DNA of 9,648 bases from Lachnospiraceae bacterium (GCA_017463035.1 JAFTPY010000330.1:1-9648), one strand, 5' to 3'; counted from the first letter of the stretch, positions 1 to 7,050 are shown. Numbers and translations: made by a program. The notes: generated from the sequence alone by a model not told the origin.

Positions 1-531
1 AAGCTGATCTACGGTAGCAGTTACGTCCCGAAGGGCATACAGCATCTTATCTGCCGGTGCCAGATCTGCCGTTTGTCCGATAATAGCCAGTTTCATCCGA
101 TTGACATTTTCGATAAATCTTTCGTTGGAAATTGCCACGGAAAAGCCCGGAAAACTCTCCAGCTTATCAATGGTGCCGCCGGTATGCCCCAGACCTCTGC
201 CGGACATTTTTGCTACCGGAACACCTAAGGCTGCCACCATCGGTCCTAAAATCAAGGACGTCTTGTCTCCCACGCCTCCGGTACTGTGCTTATCGGCTTT
301 CCTTCCGTGAATTGAGGACAAATCCAGCATTTCACCGCTTTCTGCCATAGCCATGGTAAGGGAAAGCGTCTCTGCTTCGTCCATCCCCTGAAAACAAACC
401 GCCATTAAAAATGCTGACATCTGATAATCCGGGATTTCACCCTTGGTATAGCCCTTCACCAAAAAGCGAATCTCATCATTTGTTAAAGCTTCACCGTGTT
501 TCTTTTTCATAATCATATCATACATTCGCAT
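1..531 (-). CDS. pdp: Pyrimidine-nucleoside phosphorylase, N-terminal part (partial)
   Basis: The enzyme cleaves uridine, thymidine or deoxyuridine with phosphate to the free base and (deoxy)ribose-1-phosphate, in cytosolic nucleoside salvage. The window holds the first 177 codons of a family usually about 430-440 aa long; the frame is open at base 1. The alpha domain is clear: phosphate-binding KHSTGGVGDKTSL at residues 81-93, the family signature SGRGLGHTGGTIDKLES at 110-126, and ALRDVTATVD at 166-175, whose Arg168 matches a pyrimidine-contacting Arg of E. coli DeoA. The substrate Ser and Lys that follow lie outside the window. The ATG at 531 is chosen because AAGGGAG lies 10 nt upstream; ATG at 525 is a less likely alternative. 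The gene is divergent from the DAHP synthase gene. Pyrimidine-nucleoside phosphorylase (Pdp) is preferred to thymidine-specific DeoA because of the Gram-positive context, but the residues seen do not settle substrate range. Confidence 0.93.
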   Translation of the reverse strand, partial: MRMYDMIMKKKHGEALTNDEIRFLVKGYTKGEIPDYQMSAFLMAVCFQGMDEAETLSLTMAMAESGEMLDLSSIHGRKADKHSTGGVGDKTSLILGPMVAALGVPVAKMSGRGLGHTGGTIDKLESFPGFSVAISNERFIENVNRMKLAIIGQTADLAPADKMLYALRDVTATVDQL

Positions 532-569
532 ATCCCATTCGCTCCCTTTGGTTTGTATAATTAACTATA

Positions 570-598
570 AGTTTACCATATTTGAAAATATTCCGCAA
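570..598 (-). promoter_or_regulatory. Candidate sigma-A promoter for pdp
   Basis: On the minus strand a -35 TTGCGG (593-598) is separated by 17 bp from a -10 TAAACT (570-575), each matching four of six consensus bases. It lies about 40 bp upstream of the pdp start. The match is modest, so the promoter may be weak or need activation. Its -35 is only 8 bp from the -35 of the divergent aroF promoter. Confidence 0.45.
578..591. promoter_or_regulatory. Perfect AT-rich palindrome in pdp promoter spacer (candidate operator)
   Basis: ATATTT-GA-AAATAT is a perfect 6-2-6 dyad. It sits inside the 17-bp spacer (576-592) between the predicted -10 and -35 of pdp, where a bound regulator would occlude RNA polymerase. 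It ends 16 bp from the aroF -35, so it could also affect that promoter. The cognate regulator is unknown, and AT-rich dyads do arise by chance. Confidence 0.4.
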
Positions 599-606
599 TA
601 CGCCTA

Positions 607-635
607 TTGACACTGCTCTTTTCAAGTTTTATAAT
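607..635 (+). promoter_or_regulatory. Perfect consensus sigma-A promoter for aroF
   Basis: TTGACA (607-612) and TATAAT (630-635) are separated by exactly 17 bp, a full consensus housekeeping promoter. Transcription should start near 642, giving a leader of about 74 nt before the DAHP synthase ATG. No T-box motif is seen in that leader. Confidence 0.88.
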
Positions 636-678
636 GTTCTTTGTATCTGAAAAAATACATGATTTACTATAAATGAAC

Positions 679-701
679 GGCAAATTCCGAACTGGATTGC
701 C
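679..701 (+). promoter_or_regulatory. Small leader hairpin abutting the aroF RBS
   Basis: GGCAA (679-683) pairs with TTGCC (697-701) and TCC (686-688) with GGA (694-696), leaving a 2-nt bulge and a 5-nt loop. The stem ends immediately before the ribosome binding site GGAAAGGA (702-709). It could modulate initiation or mRNA stability, but it is short and may be fortuitous. Confidence 0.3.
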
Positions 702-715
702 GGAAAGGACCTGCT

Positions 716-1747
716 ATGAGTTTCACAAAAATCAGAGAAGTAATTTCCCCGGAAGTGTTAAAGGATTTGTACCCGTTTTCCCCGGAAGCAACTGCGGTAA
801 AAGCCGCACGTGACGAAGAAATGAAGAAGATTTTCACCGGAGAATCCGATAAATTTCTCGTTATCATCGGACCGTGTTCCGCAGACAACGAGACCGCTGT
901 TTTGGATTACATCCATCGCCTTGCAAAGGTACAGGAAACGGTAGCGGATAAGTTATTCATTGTTCCGCGTATTTATACCAATAAGCCCCGGACCACCGGC
1001 GAAGGCTACAAGGGTATCGCCCATCAGCCGAATCCGGAACAGGCACCGAATATGCAGGAGGGCTTGATTGCGGTTCGTAAGATGCATTTACATGCCTTAG
1101 AGGAAACCCATCTGACCGCTGCGGATGAAATGCTCTATCCGGAAAACTGGCCGTATCTGGATGATATTCTTTCCTATGTTGCGGTAGGTGCCCGTTCTGT
1201 TGAGGACCAGCAGCATCGTCTTGCGGTCAGCGGTATGGACATTCCGGCGGGTATGAAGAACCCGACCAGCGGTGATTTTTCCGTTATGTTGAATTCTGTA
1301 ACCGCGGCGCAGCACTCCCACTCCTTCCTGTTCCGTCAGTGGGAGGTACAGACCACCGGCAATCCGTATGCACATTGTATTTTACGTGGTGCCGTAAACT
1401 CTCACGGTCAGAGCATTACCAACTATCATTACGAGGATCTGGTACGTCTCCTGTCCATGTATGCGGAGCGTCCGCACTTAAAGAATCCGGCGGTTATCGT
1501 GGATGCCAACCACAACAACTCCAACAAGAAGTTCGGGGAGCAGCCGCGTATCGTCTCCGAGATTTTACACAGCCGCAAGGTAAATCCGGATGTAGCAAAG
1601 TTTGTAAAGGGTGTTATGGTGGAAAGCTACATCGAAGAAGGAAGCCAGAAAATCGGTGAGCACATCTACGGCAAGTCCATTACCGACCCGTGTCTGGGAT
1701 GGACGGATACCGAAGAACTGCTCTATCGCATTGCTGAAAGAGTATAA
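716..1747 (+). CDS. aroF: 3-deoxy-7-phosphoheptulonate (DAHP) synthase, type I-alpha
   Basis: It condenses phosphoenolpyruvate and erythrose-4-phosphate to DAHP, the first committed step of the shikimate pathway, in the cytosol. The 343-aa product is close in length to E. coli AroF/G/H (about 350 aa). Motifs: IGPCSA at 51-56 with metal ligand Cys54, PEP-site KPRTT at 90-94, the barrel strand GARSVEDQQHR at 158-168, His266 in VDANHNNSNK, Glu303 in VMVESYIEEG, and Asp324 in YGKSITDPCLGW. Cys54, His266, Glu303 and Asp324 correspond to the four metal ligands of AroG, so it should be active. The start has GGAAAGGA 6 nt upstream. The gene is apparently monocistronic, with its own consensus promoter and terminator. 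Feedback specificity (Phe, Tyr or Trp) cannot be read from the sequence; the symbol is a family label. Confidence 0.95.
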   Translation: MSFTKIREVISPEVLKDLYPFSPEATAVKAARDEEMKKIFTGESDKFLVIIGPCSADNETAVLDYIHRLAKVQETVADKLFIVPRIYTNKPRTTGEGYKGIAHQPNPEQAPNMQEGLIAVRKMHLHALEETHLTAADEMLYPENWPYLDDILSYVAVGARSVEDQQHRLAVSGMDIPAGMKNPTSGDFSVMLNSVTAAQHSHSFLFRQWEVQTTGNPYAHCILRGAVNSHGQSITNYHYEDLVRLLSMYAERPHLKNPAVIVDANHNNSNKKFGEQPRIVSEILHSRKVNPDVAKFVKGVMVESYIEEGSQKIGEHIYGKSITDPCLGWTDTEELLYRIAERV

Positions 1748-1758
1748 CACAAACTATC

Positions 1759-1794
1759 AAAAGCCCGTCCCTAGGCTCTGGGATGGGCTTTTTT
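1759..1794 (+). terminator. Rho-independent terminator of aroF, overlapping the convergent xerD-like gene
   Basis: AAGCCCGTCCC (1761-1771) pairs with GGGATGGGCTT (1780-1790), an 11-bp stem with one G-T wobble and an 8-nt loop, followed by a run of six T ending at 1794. It begins 11 nt after the aroF stop. On the minus strand the same hairpin encodes the last residues and the stop codon of the xerD-like gene and is followed by only four T, so it may end that transcript too, less efficiently. Confidence 0.9.
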
Positions 1795-2652
1795 GTACAT
1801 ATCCGGTATGGTTTGGGTCTGACGCTCGAAATTCATGGCGGCAGACAACCGTTTTGTTCCCAGAAGCTGATGCACACCTGCGTAGGAGGCACCGTTACTC
1901 ATGAGATGATGTATCATGGAATTTCGCAGGGTACGCGGTGTGATATTCGGCAGTCCCGCTTTTTTGGTGTATTCGGTGATTCGTTTAAAGAAGCCTTGCC
2001 TTGTCATTTCTTCACCTGCTTTGTTATAAAACAAAAGCTCCGGTTCGGAATGCTCTTTTCTTAACACTTCTCTTCCGCGTTCCAAATAAGCCTCTAAGGC
2101 ATCACAAGCCGGTTTTCCCAGCGGCAAAACCCGGTTTTGGTCTCCCACACTTACTGTCAATACCTTATATCTTAAATGTACCTGGGAAAGCGTTAAACTA
2201 AGCAAAGAGTTCAGATGAATTCCTGTTGCATACAGAAGCTCCAGCATTGCCCGGTCACGTAAGCCCTTCGGAGTATCGGTGTCCGGTGCCGCAAGCAGTG
2301 TCTCCAGTTCTTCTACGGAAATAATCTCCTGCTTTGCCTGTTCGGCCTTCGGAGCCTTAATACGTTCCGAAGGGTCATCCTTTAATATTCCCTTTTTCGT
2401 CAAATAATCAAAAAAGCTGTGGATACTGGAAATCAATCGAACAACAGAGGAAGCCTTTAAGCCCTCCCGCTCAGCCGCAAGAATAAAGGAGTTTAACTGG
2501 GTCTCCGTTATTTGTTCCACAGAAGTAATACCGTTTCTGCGCAAATAAGTAATCATCCGTTGTAAATCCGAACGATAGGCAAGCATGGTATTCTCGGAAA
2601 CCTGTTTTTTCTCCTTCCGGTAATTGCAAAATGCCTGAATATACTCCTCCAT
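1771..2652 (-). CDS. XerD-like tyrosine recombinase with degenerate active site (probable pseudo-enzyme)
   Basis: The 293-aa product has the size and two-domain layout of XerD: a core-binding helical domain (about 1-100) and a catalytic-fold domain (about 108-290) with LRDRAMLELLYATG at 131-144. The tail HPRA matches that of E. coli XerD. Against the XerD catalytic set, Arg148 is His146, Lys172 aligns with Val169, His244 is Arg240, His270 is Thr266 and nucleophile Tyr279 is Phe275; only Arg243 (XerD Arg247) remains. DNA cleavage by the family mechanism should therefore be impossible, though DNA or partner binding may persist. The frame is intact and RBS AGGAGGG lies 7 nt before the ATG, so it is unlikely to be simple decay. 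It lies 82 bp downstream of the NUDIX gene in the same orientation. Streptococcal 'XerD-like' proteins that lack catalytic residues are a known parallel. True XerC/XerD function is presumably encoded elsewhere. Confidence 0.9.
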   Translation of the reverse strand: MEEYIQAFCNYRKEKKQVSENTMLAYRSDLQRMITYLRRNGITSVEQITETQLNSFILAAEREGLKASSVVRLISSIHSFFDYLTKKGILKDDPSERIKAPKAEQAKQEIISVEELETLLAAPDTDTPKGLRDRAMLELLYATGIHLNSLLSLTLSQVHLRYKVLTVSVGDQNRVLPLGKPACDALEAYLERGREVLRKEHSEPELLFYNKAGEEMTRQGFFKRITEYTKKAGLPNITPRTLRNSMIHHLMSNGASYAGVHQLLGTKRLSAAMNFERQTQTIPDMYKKAHPRA

Positions 2653-2692
2653 ACACGCCCTCCTTTCGAATTAACCCGTAATATACATGTTC

Positions 2693-2711
2693 CGGGCTTT
2701 TAATCAGCCCG
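2693..2711. repeat. Small intercistronic hairpin between NUDIX and xerD-like genes
   Basis: CGGGCT (2693-2698) and AGCCCG (2706-2711) form a perfect 6-bp inverted repeat with a 7-nt loop, 24 nt beyond the NUDIX stop codon. Neither strand has a following T-run, so it is not a typical terminator. It could affect mRNA processing or stability between the two cistrons. Confidence 0.35.
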
Positions 2712-2734
2712 TTCGATATACAAAACGATTCCTG

Positions 2735-3277
2735 CTATTTGGTATTCTTCCTTTTCAGTTCCTGATAGGCAAACAAACCTGCCACCGTCTTAGAATCATG
2801 TATCTCCCCTGCCATAATCTTTCCGATTAACTCAGTAAGGGAATAACGTTCAATAGTAATGTACTCGTTTTCATCCAATTCCAACTCAGCATAGCCCGTT
2901 ACCTTACAATAAAACATATGAACCTTTTCATCGTTATATGCCGGCGACGGCTGAATCATAATGAGCGGCTTTGCTTCTTCACACAAAGCCCCTGTCTCCT
3001 CCCGAAGTTCGCGAACGGCAGCCGCTAACGGCTCTTCGTCCTGATTAATGCCGCCTGCCGGAAGTTCTAAAATCTCTCCTTCCGCGCCCGGACGCCACTG
3101 ACGGATCATAATAATCTTTTCGTCTTCATCTTCGGCCACCATGGCCGCCGCACCGTTATGATGAATAAAATCCCAATTTGCAAAATTTCCGTTGGCAAAG
3201 GCCATGGAATCGGTATACATGGAAATCCATGCCCCCTTATAGACCAAAGAACGGTCGATACGTTTTATCTTTTCCAT
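2735..3277 (-). CDS. nudF: NUDIX hydrolase, ADP-ribose pyrophosphatase type
   Basis: It is predicted to hydrolyse ADP-ribose to AMP and ribose-5-phosphate, clearing a reactive NAD breakdown product in the cytosol. From ATG 3277 it is 180 aa, a usual NudF length. The NUDIX box GX5EX7REUXEEXGU is complete, from Gly75 to Gly96, ending REETG; its Glu residues bind the divalent metal. It is preceded by RPGAEGEILELPAGG, typical of ADP-ribose pyrophosphatases. The proline in IQPSPAYNDE, about 16 residues after the box, is the family's ADP-ribose marker. The C-terminal EIHDSKTVAGL is also typical. The start at 3277 is chosen because GAGGTG sits 6 nt upstream; an in-frame ATG at 3307 would add 10 residues but lacks a good RBS. 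It lies between proC and the xerD-like gene, same strand. Another nucleotide-sugar substrate is possible. Confidence 0.9.
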   Translation of the reverse strand: MEKIKRIDRSLVYKGAWISMYTDSMAFANGNFANWDFIHHNGAAAMVAEDEDEKIIMIRQWRPGAEGEILELPAGGINQDEEPLAAAVRELREETGALCEEAKPLIMIQPSPAYNDEKVHMFYCKVTGYAELELDENEYITIERYSLTELIGKIMAGEIHDSKTVAGLFAYQELKRKNTK

Positions 3278-3340
3278 ACAAAACACCTCGAACTTCTGTT
3301 GCGACATAACTTCTGTCGATATATACTTTCATGTATTACT

Positions 3341-3377
3341 TTGTCCCGGATTTCACTTCATAATGCACGCCGGACAA
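3341..3377. repeat. Imperfect hairpin in the proC-NUDIX gap
   Basis: TTGTCCCGG (3341-3349) and CCGGACAA (3370-3377) form an inverted repeat with one bulged base and a 20-nt loop, starting right after the proC stop on the minus strand. No T-run follows, so it is a poor intrinsic terminator. It may stabilise or attenuate the transcript between proC and the NUDIX gene. The rest of this 101-bp gap shows only a weak promoter-like GGGACA/TATATA pair on the minus strand. Confidence 0.3.
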
Positions 3378-3378
3378 G

Positions 3379-4176
3379 CTATTTCTGCATGGACTTTACC
3401 TTATCGAAGGTTGCAATACAAGCCTCCATCACCGCACTGCGGAAGCCGTTTTCCTCTAAGGCACGAATCCCCGCAATAGTGGTTCCTCCCGGGGTACATA
3501 CGTTATCCTTAAGCTTTCCCGGATGCTCGCCGGTCTCTAATACCATCTTTGCAGCACCCAGTACGGTCTGAGCCGTCATCTTGTAAGCGGTGTCTCTCGG
3601 AATGCCGCAGCAAACCGCTGCATCCGCCATAGCTTCAATAAACACATAGACAAATGCGGAAGAACTGCCGGAAGCCGGAATTGCCGCATCCTGTAAATTC
3701 TCCGGAAGTACTACATACTTACCGAAGGAATCAAAGAACTCTCCTACAACCTTCTTTTCTTCAGCGGTAAATGCAGAACCCTCATCGAAGGTTACCGCAG
3801 ACATACCTTCCCCTACCATGGCCGGAGTATTCGGCATAACACGTACCACCTTAATCTGTCCGCCCAGAGCCTCTTTTATGTAGGAAATTGTAATTCCGGC
3901 AGCCACCGTCACTACAATTGATCCGTCCTTTACCTTTCCCTTAATCTCGGAAAGCACGGTCTCGTACACATACGGCTTAATGACAAGCACCACCATATCC
4001 GCCTTTGATGCCAACTCGGCATTGCTGTCACAATACACGGCACCTGCTGCCTTGCCTCTTTCCTTGTCGGACTCGCTCATACAGGTGAAAAGTACATTTT
4101 CTCCTCCTGCTACCTTCACTGCTCCCTTTAACATCGGGTAACCCATGTTGCCCGCTCCGATAATACCGATTTTCAT
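3379..4176 (-). CDS. proC: Pyrroline-5-carboxylate reductase
   Basis: It reduces 1-pyrroline-5-carboxylate to L-proline with NAD(P)H, the last step of proline synthesis, in the cytosol. At 265 aa it is full length. The N-terminal Rossmann domain begins GIIGAGNMG (4-12); VIKP at 65-68 and VRVMPNTPAMVGEGMSA at 111-127 are family hallmarks. The helical dimer domain carries SGSSSAFVYVFIEAMADA (169-186) and the signature DNVCTPGGTTIAGIRALEENG (224-244). One small oddity is SGSSSAF where many family members have SGS(S/G)PAY. The ATG has AAAGGAAG about 8 nt upstream. The gene starts 30 bp after the stop of the 947-aa membrane protein on the same strand, which suggests co-transcription, although no functional link between them is evident. 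Confidence 0.95.
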   Translation of the reverse strand: MKIGIIGAGNMGYPMLKGAVKVAGGENVLFTCMSESDKERGKAAGAVYCDSNAELASKADMVVLVIKPYVYETVLSEIKGKVKDGSIVVTVAAGITISYIKEALGGQIKVVRVMPNTPAMVGEGMSAVTFDEGSAFTAEEKKVVGEFFDSFGKYVVLPENLQDAAIPASGSSSAFVYVFIEAMADAAVCCGIPRDTAYKMTAQTVLGAAKMVLETGEHPGKLKDNVCTPGGTTIAGIRALEENGFRSAVMEACIATFDKVKSMQK

Positions 4177-4206
4177 AATAGTTTCTTCCTTTCTATTTCA
4201 TTTTAT

Positions 4207-7050
4207 TTATTTTTCTTCTGTAAAACTTGCGTTATCGATTAAATAATCCATGGCGCTTTCGATTAAAAATGCCTGCTCCAGAACCGCCCTGTCATTGAGG
4301 TTCAAAAACTCTTCCAAGGTGATTCTATGGGAACATGCAAATTCCTCCGCATAGGCTGTAAATTCTTCTTCGGAAAGAGACAATCCTTCTTTTTTTGCAA
4401 TACCGTATAAAATGTGGTAAAACATTTGGTCTTCTCTTGCCTTTTCTTCCGCATCCGCAAGAAACTCATCCATGTTCTTAAAGCCTAACAGGGTTACATA
4501 ATATTCCGGATGTTTATTCATCAAGGATGCCATGAGTTCCATCTCTGTCCGGGCCTTTACTACATTTCTGCGGATGCTCTCTTTATCCAACTGCGCTACA
4601 GAACCATTGGCAAGCAAATACTCCTTAAGCTTCGGAATATAATAATATTCCTCGCATTTCTTCCGCATAAAGGCCTGGTAAGATACCTCTGTCGGATAAA
4701 TCCCCCCCGACATCTCCTCCGCCTGGGCATCCGAAAAATGTACCCCTAAATCCGGGTCCAGTTGCATCTCCTCCCATGCATTCTCGTTACCGATATAGTA
4801 ACACATCTGGGTGTAGGCATACTCACACATATAGCTTTGGTAGTAGTTCTCTTTTACCGTCGGCAACGGAATCTCAAGATAGTTCTCCGGCAGAGTCACA
4901 ACACCGGTAAACGCCTCATAATCCGGGGCGTAAAGACGTCCGAACGGTGCTTTGGTAAGCGCTCCCTCGTAATCCGACCGGCTCATATAAGTTTCCGCAT
5001 CCTTATAGCTCTGAATTTGTGAAAACAACTCATAGGCTTCCGCATATTTTTTATTTTCATAAGCCGCAAGCCCCAACCGGTAATAACATTCCATTCCGTT
5101 TTGCGGAAGGTGCTCTGGTTCGCCGTTGATATACAGCTTATAATACTCCAAAGCCTCCGCATAGTTTTCTTCCGCAAACAGCTTCTCTGCCTTTTGGAGA
5201 TAACAATCCATCCTGCAAAACTCCGCATAATAGTTGGTTGGCTCTGTGACTTCTAATAACTCCAAGGCCTCTTCGTACTTTTCCGCCTCATACAGAACCA
5301 TTGCCCGGCAGGTAGTCTCAAAGTCATCGGCGTTATTATAATCTCCCAAGGCATGGAACAAGACCTGTGCGGTTTCATAATCTTTATTCGCAAATAACCA
5401 TTCTGCTTCGTCGTATTGCTCTTCCCGCACAATATCTGCCAGTCCCTCTGCCCATAGTTCCGGTACATTCTGAGCAATCAGATTTTCTTCAAAAGCTGCG
5501 GCATCTAAGGTTGCTACCCAGCGCAACATTTCCTCCTCTGTTTCTGCGGTAATCCGCTTTTTTTCCGGCGGATAAACCGGTTCTTTCACTTCTTCCGGCA
5601 CAGTTGTGTAAGAAATCCCTACAAAGACTTCTCCGTCATTCTTAAAGGAAAGTTCGGACCGGAACTCTTCTCCGATGGTTTCTGCCTCAAATATCAGTTT
5701 CGGCTCCTTCAGTTCAAAATAACTGTCCTCGTTCCATTCTTCTATTAACTCCGATAATTTCCCGTCCGGGGTCAAGATTACTTTATAAGAACGATTTTCC
5801 TCCGGCTTTTTATTGTCGGAACCTGCTTTGAAGCTTCCTTTTGCCACAAGATAATCCATGCAATCCAGCGCAAACTCGCCGGACACCTCATCGCTCTTTT
5901 GCTCGCCGTTTCCCTCAATTTTAAAAATCGGATCATCCGTAACAAGATGCATCGAAAAGCCGAAGTCCTCCTTTTCCCTTGTTACTCCGGAGAAGAATTG
6001 GAACTCTCCTTTCATTTGGTAATCTCTGGCGATAACCTTGCCGTCATCATCCACAAACACATTTACCTTTATTCTTTCATATTCATCCTCATCATCCAAA
6101 CTTTCGATTTCGACTATCTTTTCCTCGATAGCTTCAATAAAGGAGTCATAAGCATCCTCTGCATCTAAGAAAAAGGCATCTACCTCTTCCAATGCGGAAA
6201 CGACACCGATGAAATACTCCTCAAACTCTTCATCCTCTGCCAGCTCTTCTAATATAAGCACTGCCGTATCACGGATTTGCTCCACATCCAAAGAATAGGA
6301 ATATCTGGTACAATTCTGTTTCACATCTTCGATTTCCAACGTCTCGGAATAATCCCTTATATTATCGATTTCGGAAAGTATCAGCTCCGTATACCGTTCC
6401 AACAGCTTCTCTGTGACTTTACGGTCCGGTAACTGCTCCGCCAGCGCAGGCAATACCTGCAACAGCTCCTTTGTGCTTTCTGCGTCGTAGCCCATGGCAT
6501 CCGCTAAGGTGCTGAACAAATACATGTCGGAAAGCTCCGGAATTCCCAGAAACATCAAATCTTCTTCAAAATCCAACAACGCATCGCCGCTTATCACCGG
6601 CACTTCGTTCAGCAACAGCTTAGCCAAAAAGGACTGTGTCATGGCGTGATTGCTTTGACCTGCCGTAAGCTCTAACCCTATGGTATCTACTCCCTTGAAA
6701 TCGTTAATCCCGAACTTACGGAACAGTTCCTGCAATTCATCCCCAAGCTCTATTTGAAATTTACTTGCAGACTGTTTCTCCTCCGTAACCGTAAGGCCCT
6801 CGCGCAGCGTTTCGTAACGTTCCATTGCCGGCGCATATGCATTCCTAATTGCCTGCAACTCCACATGCTTATAATACTCCTCCGGGGACATGGTTCGCTT
6901 CCTGAAAGCAGTCTCTATCGACTTGAAATTCAGTCCGATAAAAACCGCACCTGCCGCAACCATAAGCAGTGCAATCAAACCAATAATAAGCCCGCGCTTT
7001 TTCGGTTTCTTTGGCTTTGTTTCTTTGTTTTCGGTGATTCCTTCACTCAT
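4207..7050 (-). CDS. Membrane-anchored TPR protein with trigger-factor-like C-terminal domain
   Basis: This 947-aa protein matches no named gene I recognise. Residues 1-19 are basic (KPKKPKKR) and 20-40 form one hydrophobic helix, an uncleaved anchor with the bulk predicted outside. A short SPEEYYKHVE motif (55-64) follows. Residues 65-320 are helical and acidic; 325-485 look beta-rich (VNVFVDDDGKVIARDYQMKG). Residues about 546-690 contain four TPR/Sel1-like repeats, for example YAEALEYYKLY and KYAEAYELF. Residues about 773-946 resemble the SurA-like C-terminal chaperone domain of trigger factor: EEMSGGIYPTEVSYQAFM, then IAKKEGLSLSEEEFTAYAEE, then a final MDYLIDNA helix. The ribosome-binding and FKBP prolyl-isomerase domains of trigger factor are absent. 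The domain assignment is by eye. The start has AAAGGAG 11 nt upstream and a consensus promoter. A role in extracytoplasmic protein binding or folding is inference only. Confidence 0.8.
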   Translation of the reverse strand: MSEGITENKETKPKKPKKRGLIIGLIALLMVAAGAVFIGLNFKSIETAFRKRTMSPEEYYKHVELQAIRNAYAPAMERYETLREGLTVTEEKQSASKFQIELGDELQELFRKFGINDFKGVDTIGLELTAGQSNHAMTQSFLAKLLLNEVPVISGDALLDFEEDLMFLGIPELSDMYLFSTLADAMGYDAESTKELLQVLPALAEQLPDRKVTEKLLERYTELILSEIDNIRDYSETLEIEDVKQNCTRYSYSLDVEQIRDTAVLILEELAEDEEFEEYFIGVVSALEEVDAFFLDAEDAYDSFIEAIEEKIVEIESLDDEDEYERIKVNVFVDDDGKVIARDYQMKGEFQFFSGVTREKEDFGFSMHLVTDDPIFKIEGNGEQKSDEVSGEFALDCMDYLVAKGSFKAGSDNKKPEENRSYKVILTPDGKLSELIEEWNEDSYFELKEPKLIFEAETIGEEFRSELSFKNDGEVFVGISYTTVPEEVKEPVYPPEKKRITAETEEEMLRWVATLDAAAFEENLIAQNVPELWAEGLADIVREEQYDEAEWLFANKDYETAQVLFHALGDYNNADDFETTCRAMVLYEAEKYEEALELLEVTEPTNYYAEFCRMDCYLQKAEKLFAEENYAEALEYYKLYINGEPEHLPQNGMECYYRLGLAAYENKKYAEAYELFSQIQSYKDAETYMSRSDYEGALTKAPFGRLYAPDYEAFTGVVTLPENYLEIPLPTVKENYYQSYMCEYAYTQMCYYIGNENAWEEMQLDPDLGVHFSDAQAEEMSGGIYPTEVSYQAFMRKKCEEYYYIPKLKEYLLANGSVAQLDKESIRRNVVKARTEMELMASLMNKHPEYYVTLLGFKNMDEFLADAEEKAREDQMFYHILYGIAKKEGLSLSEEEFTAYAEEFACSHRITLEEFLNLNDRAVLEQAFLIESAMDYLIDNASFTEEK

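Noticed and set aside
642..715. T-box or other riboswitch in the aroF leader
   Set aside because: The leader is only about 74 nt and no T-box core sequence or terminator/antiterminator pair is seen.
673..810. Short ORF beginning in the aroF leader
   Set aside because: It has no ribosome binding site, overlaps aroF out of frame and its sequence shows no run of regulatory codons such as Phe, Tyr or Trp.
1771..2652. Integrase of a mobile element
   Set aside because: The catalytic residues are lost, there are no att-like direct repeats, tRNA gene or cargo genes nearby, and the C-terminal HPRA and neighbours point to a chromosomal XerD lineage.
3278..3307. Ten-residue upstream extension of the NUDIX protein
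   Set aside because: ATG 3307 lacks a ribosome binding site, whereas ATG 3277 has GAGGTG 6 nt upstream and starts where homologues usually start.
3158..3571. 137-codon plus-strand ORF
   Set aside because: It runs antisense across the clear NUDIX and proC genes, has no recognisable domain and no good RBS; it is a shadow frame.
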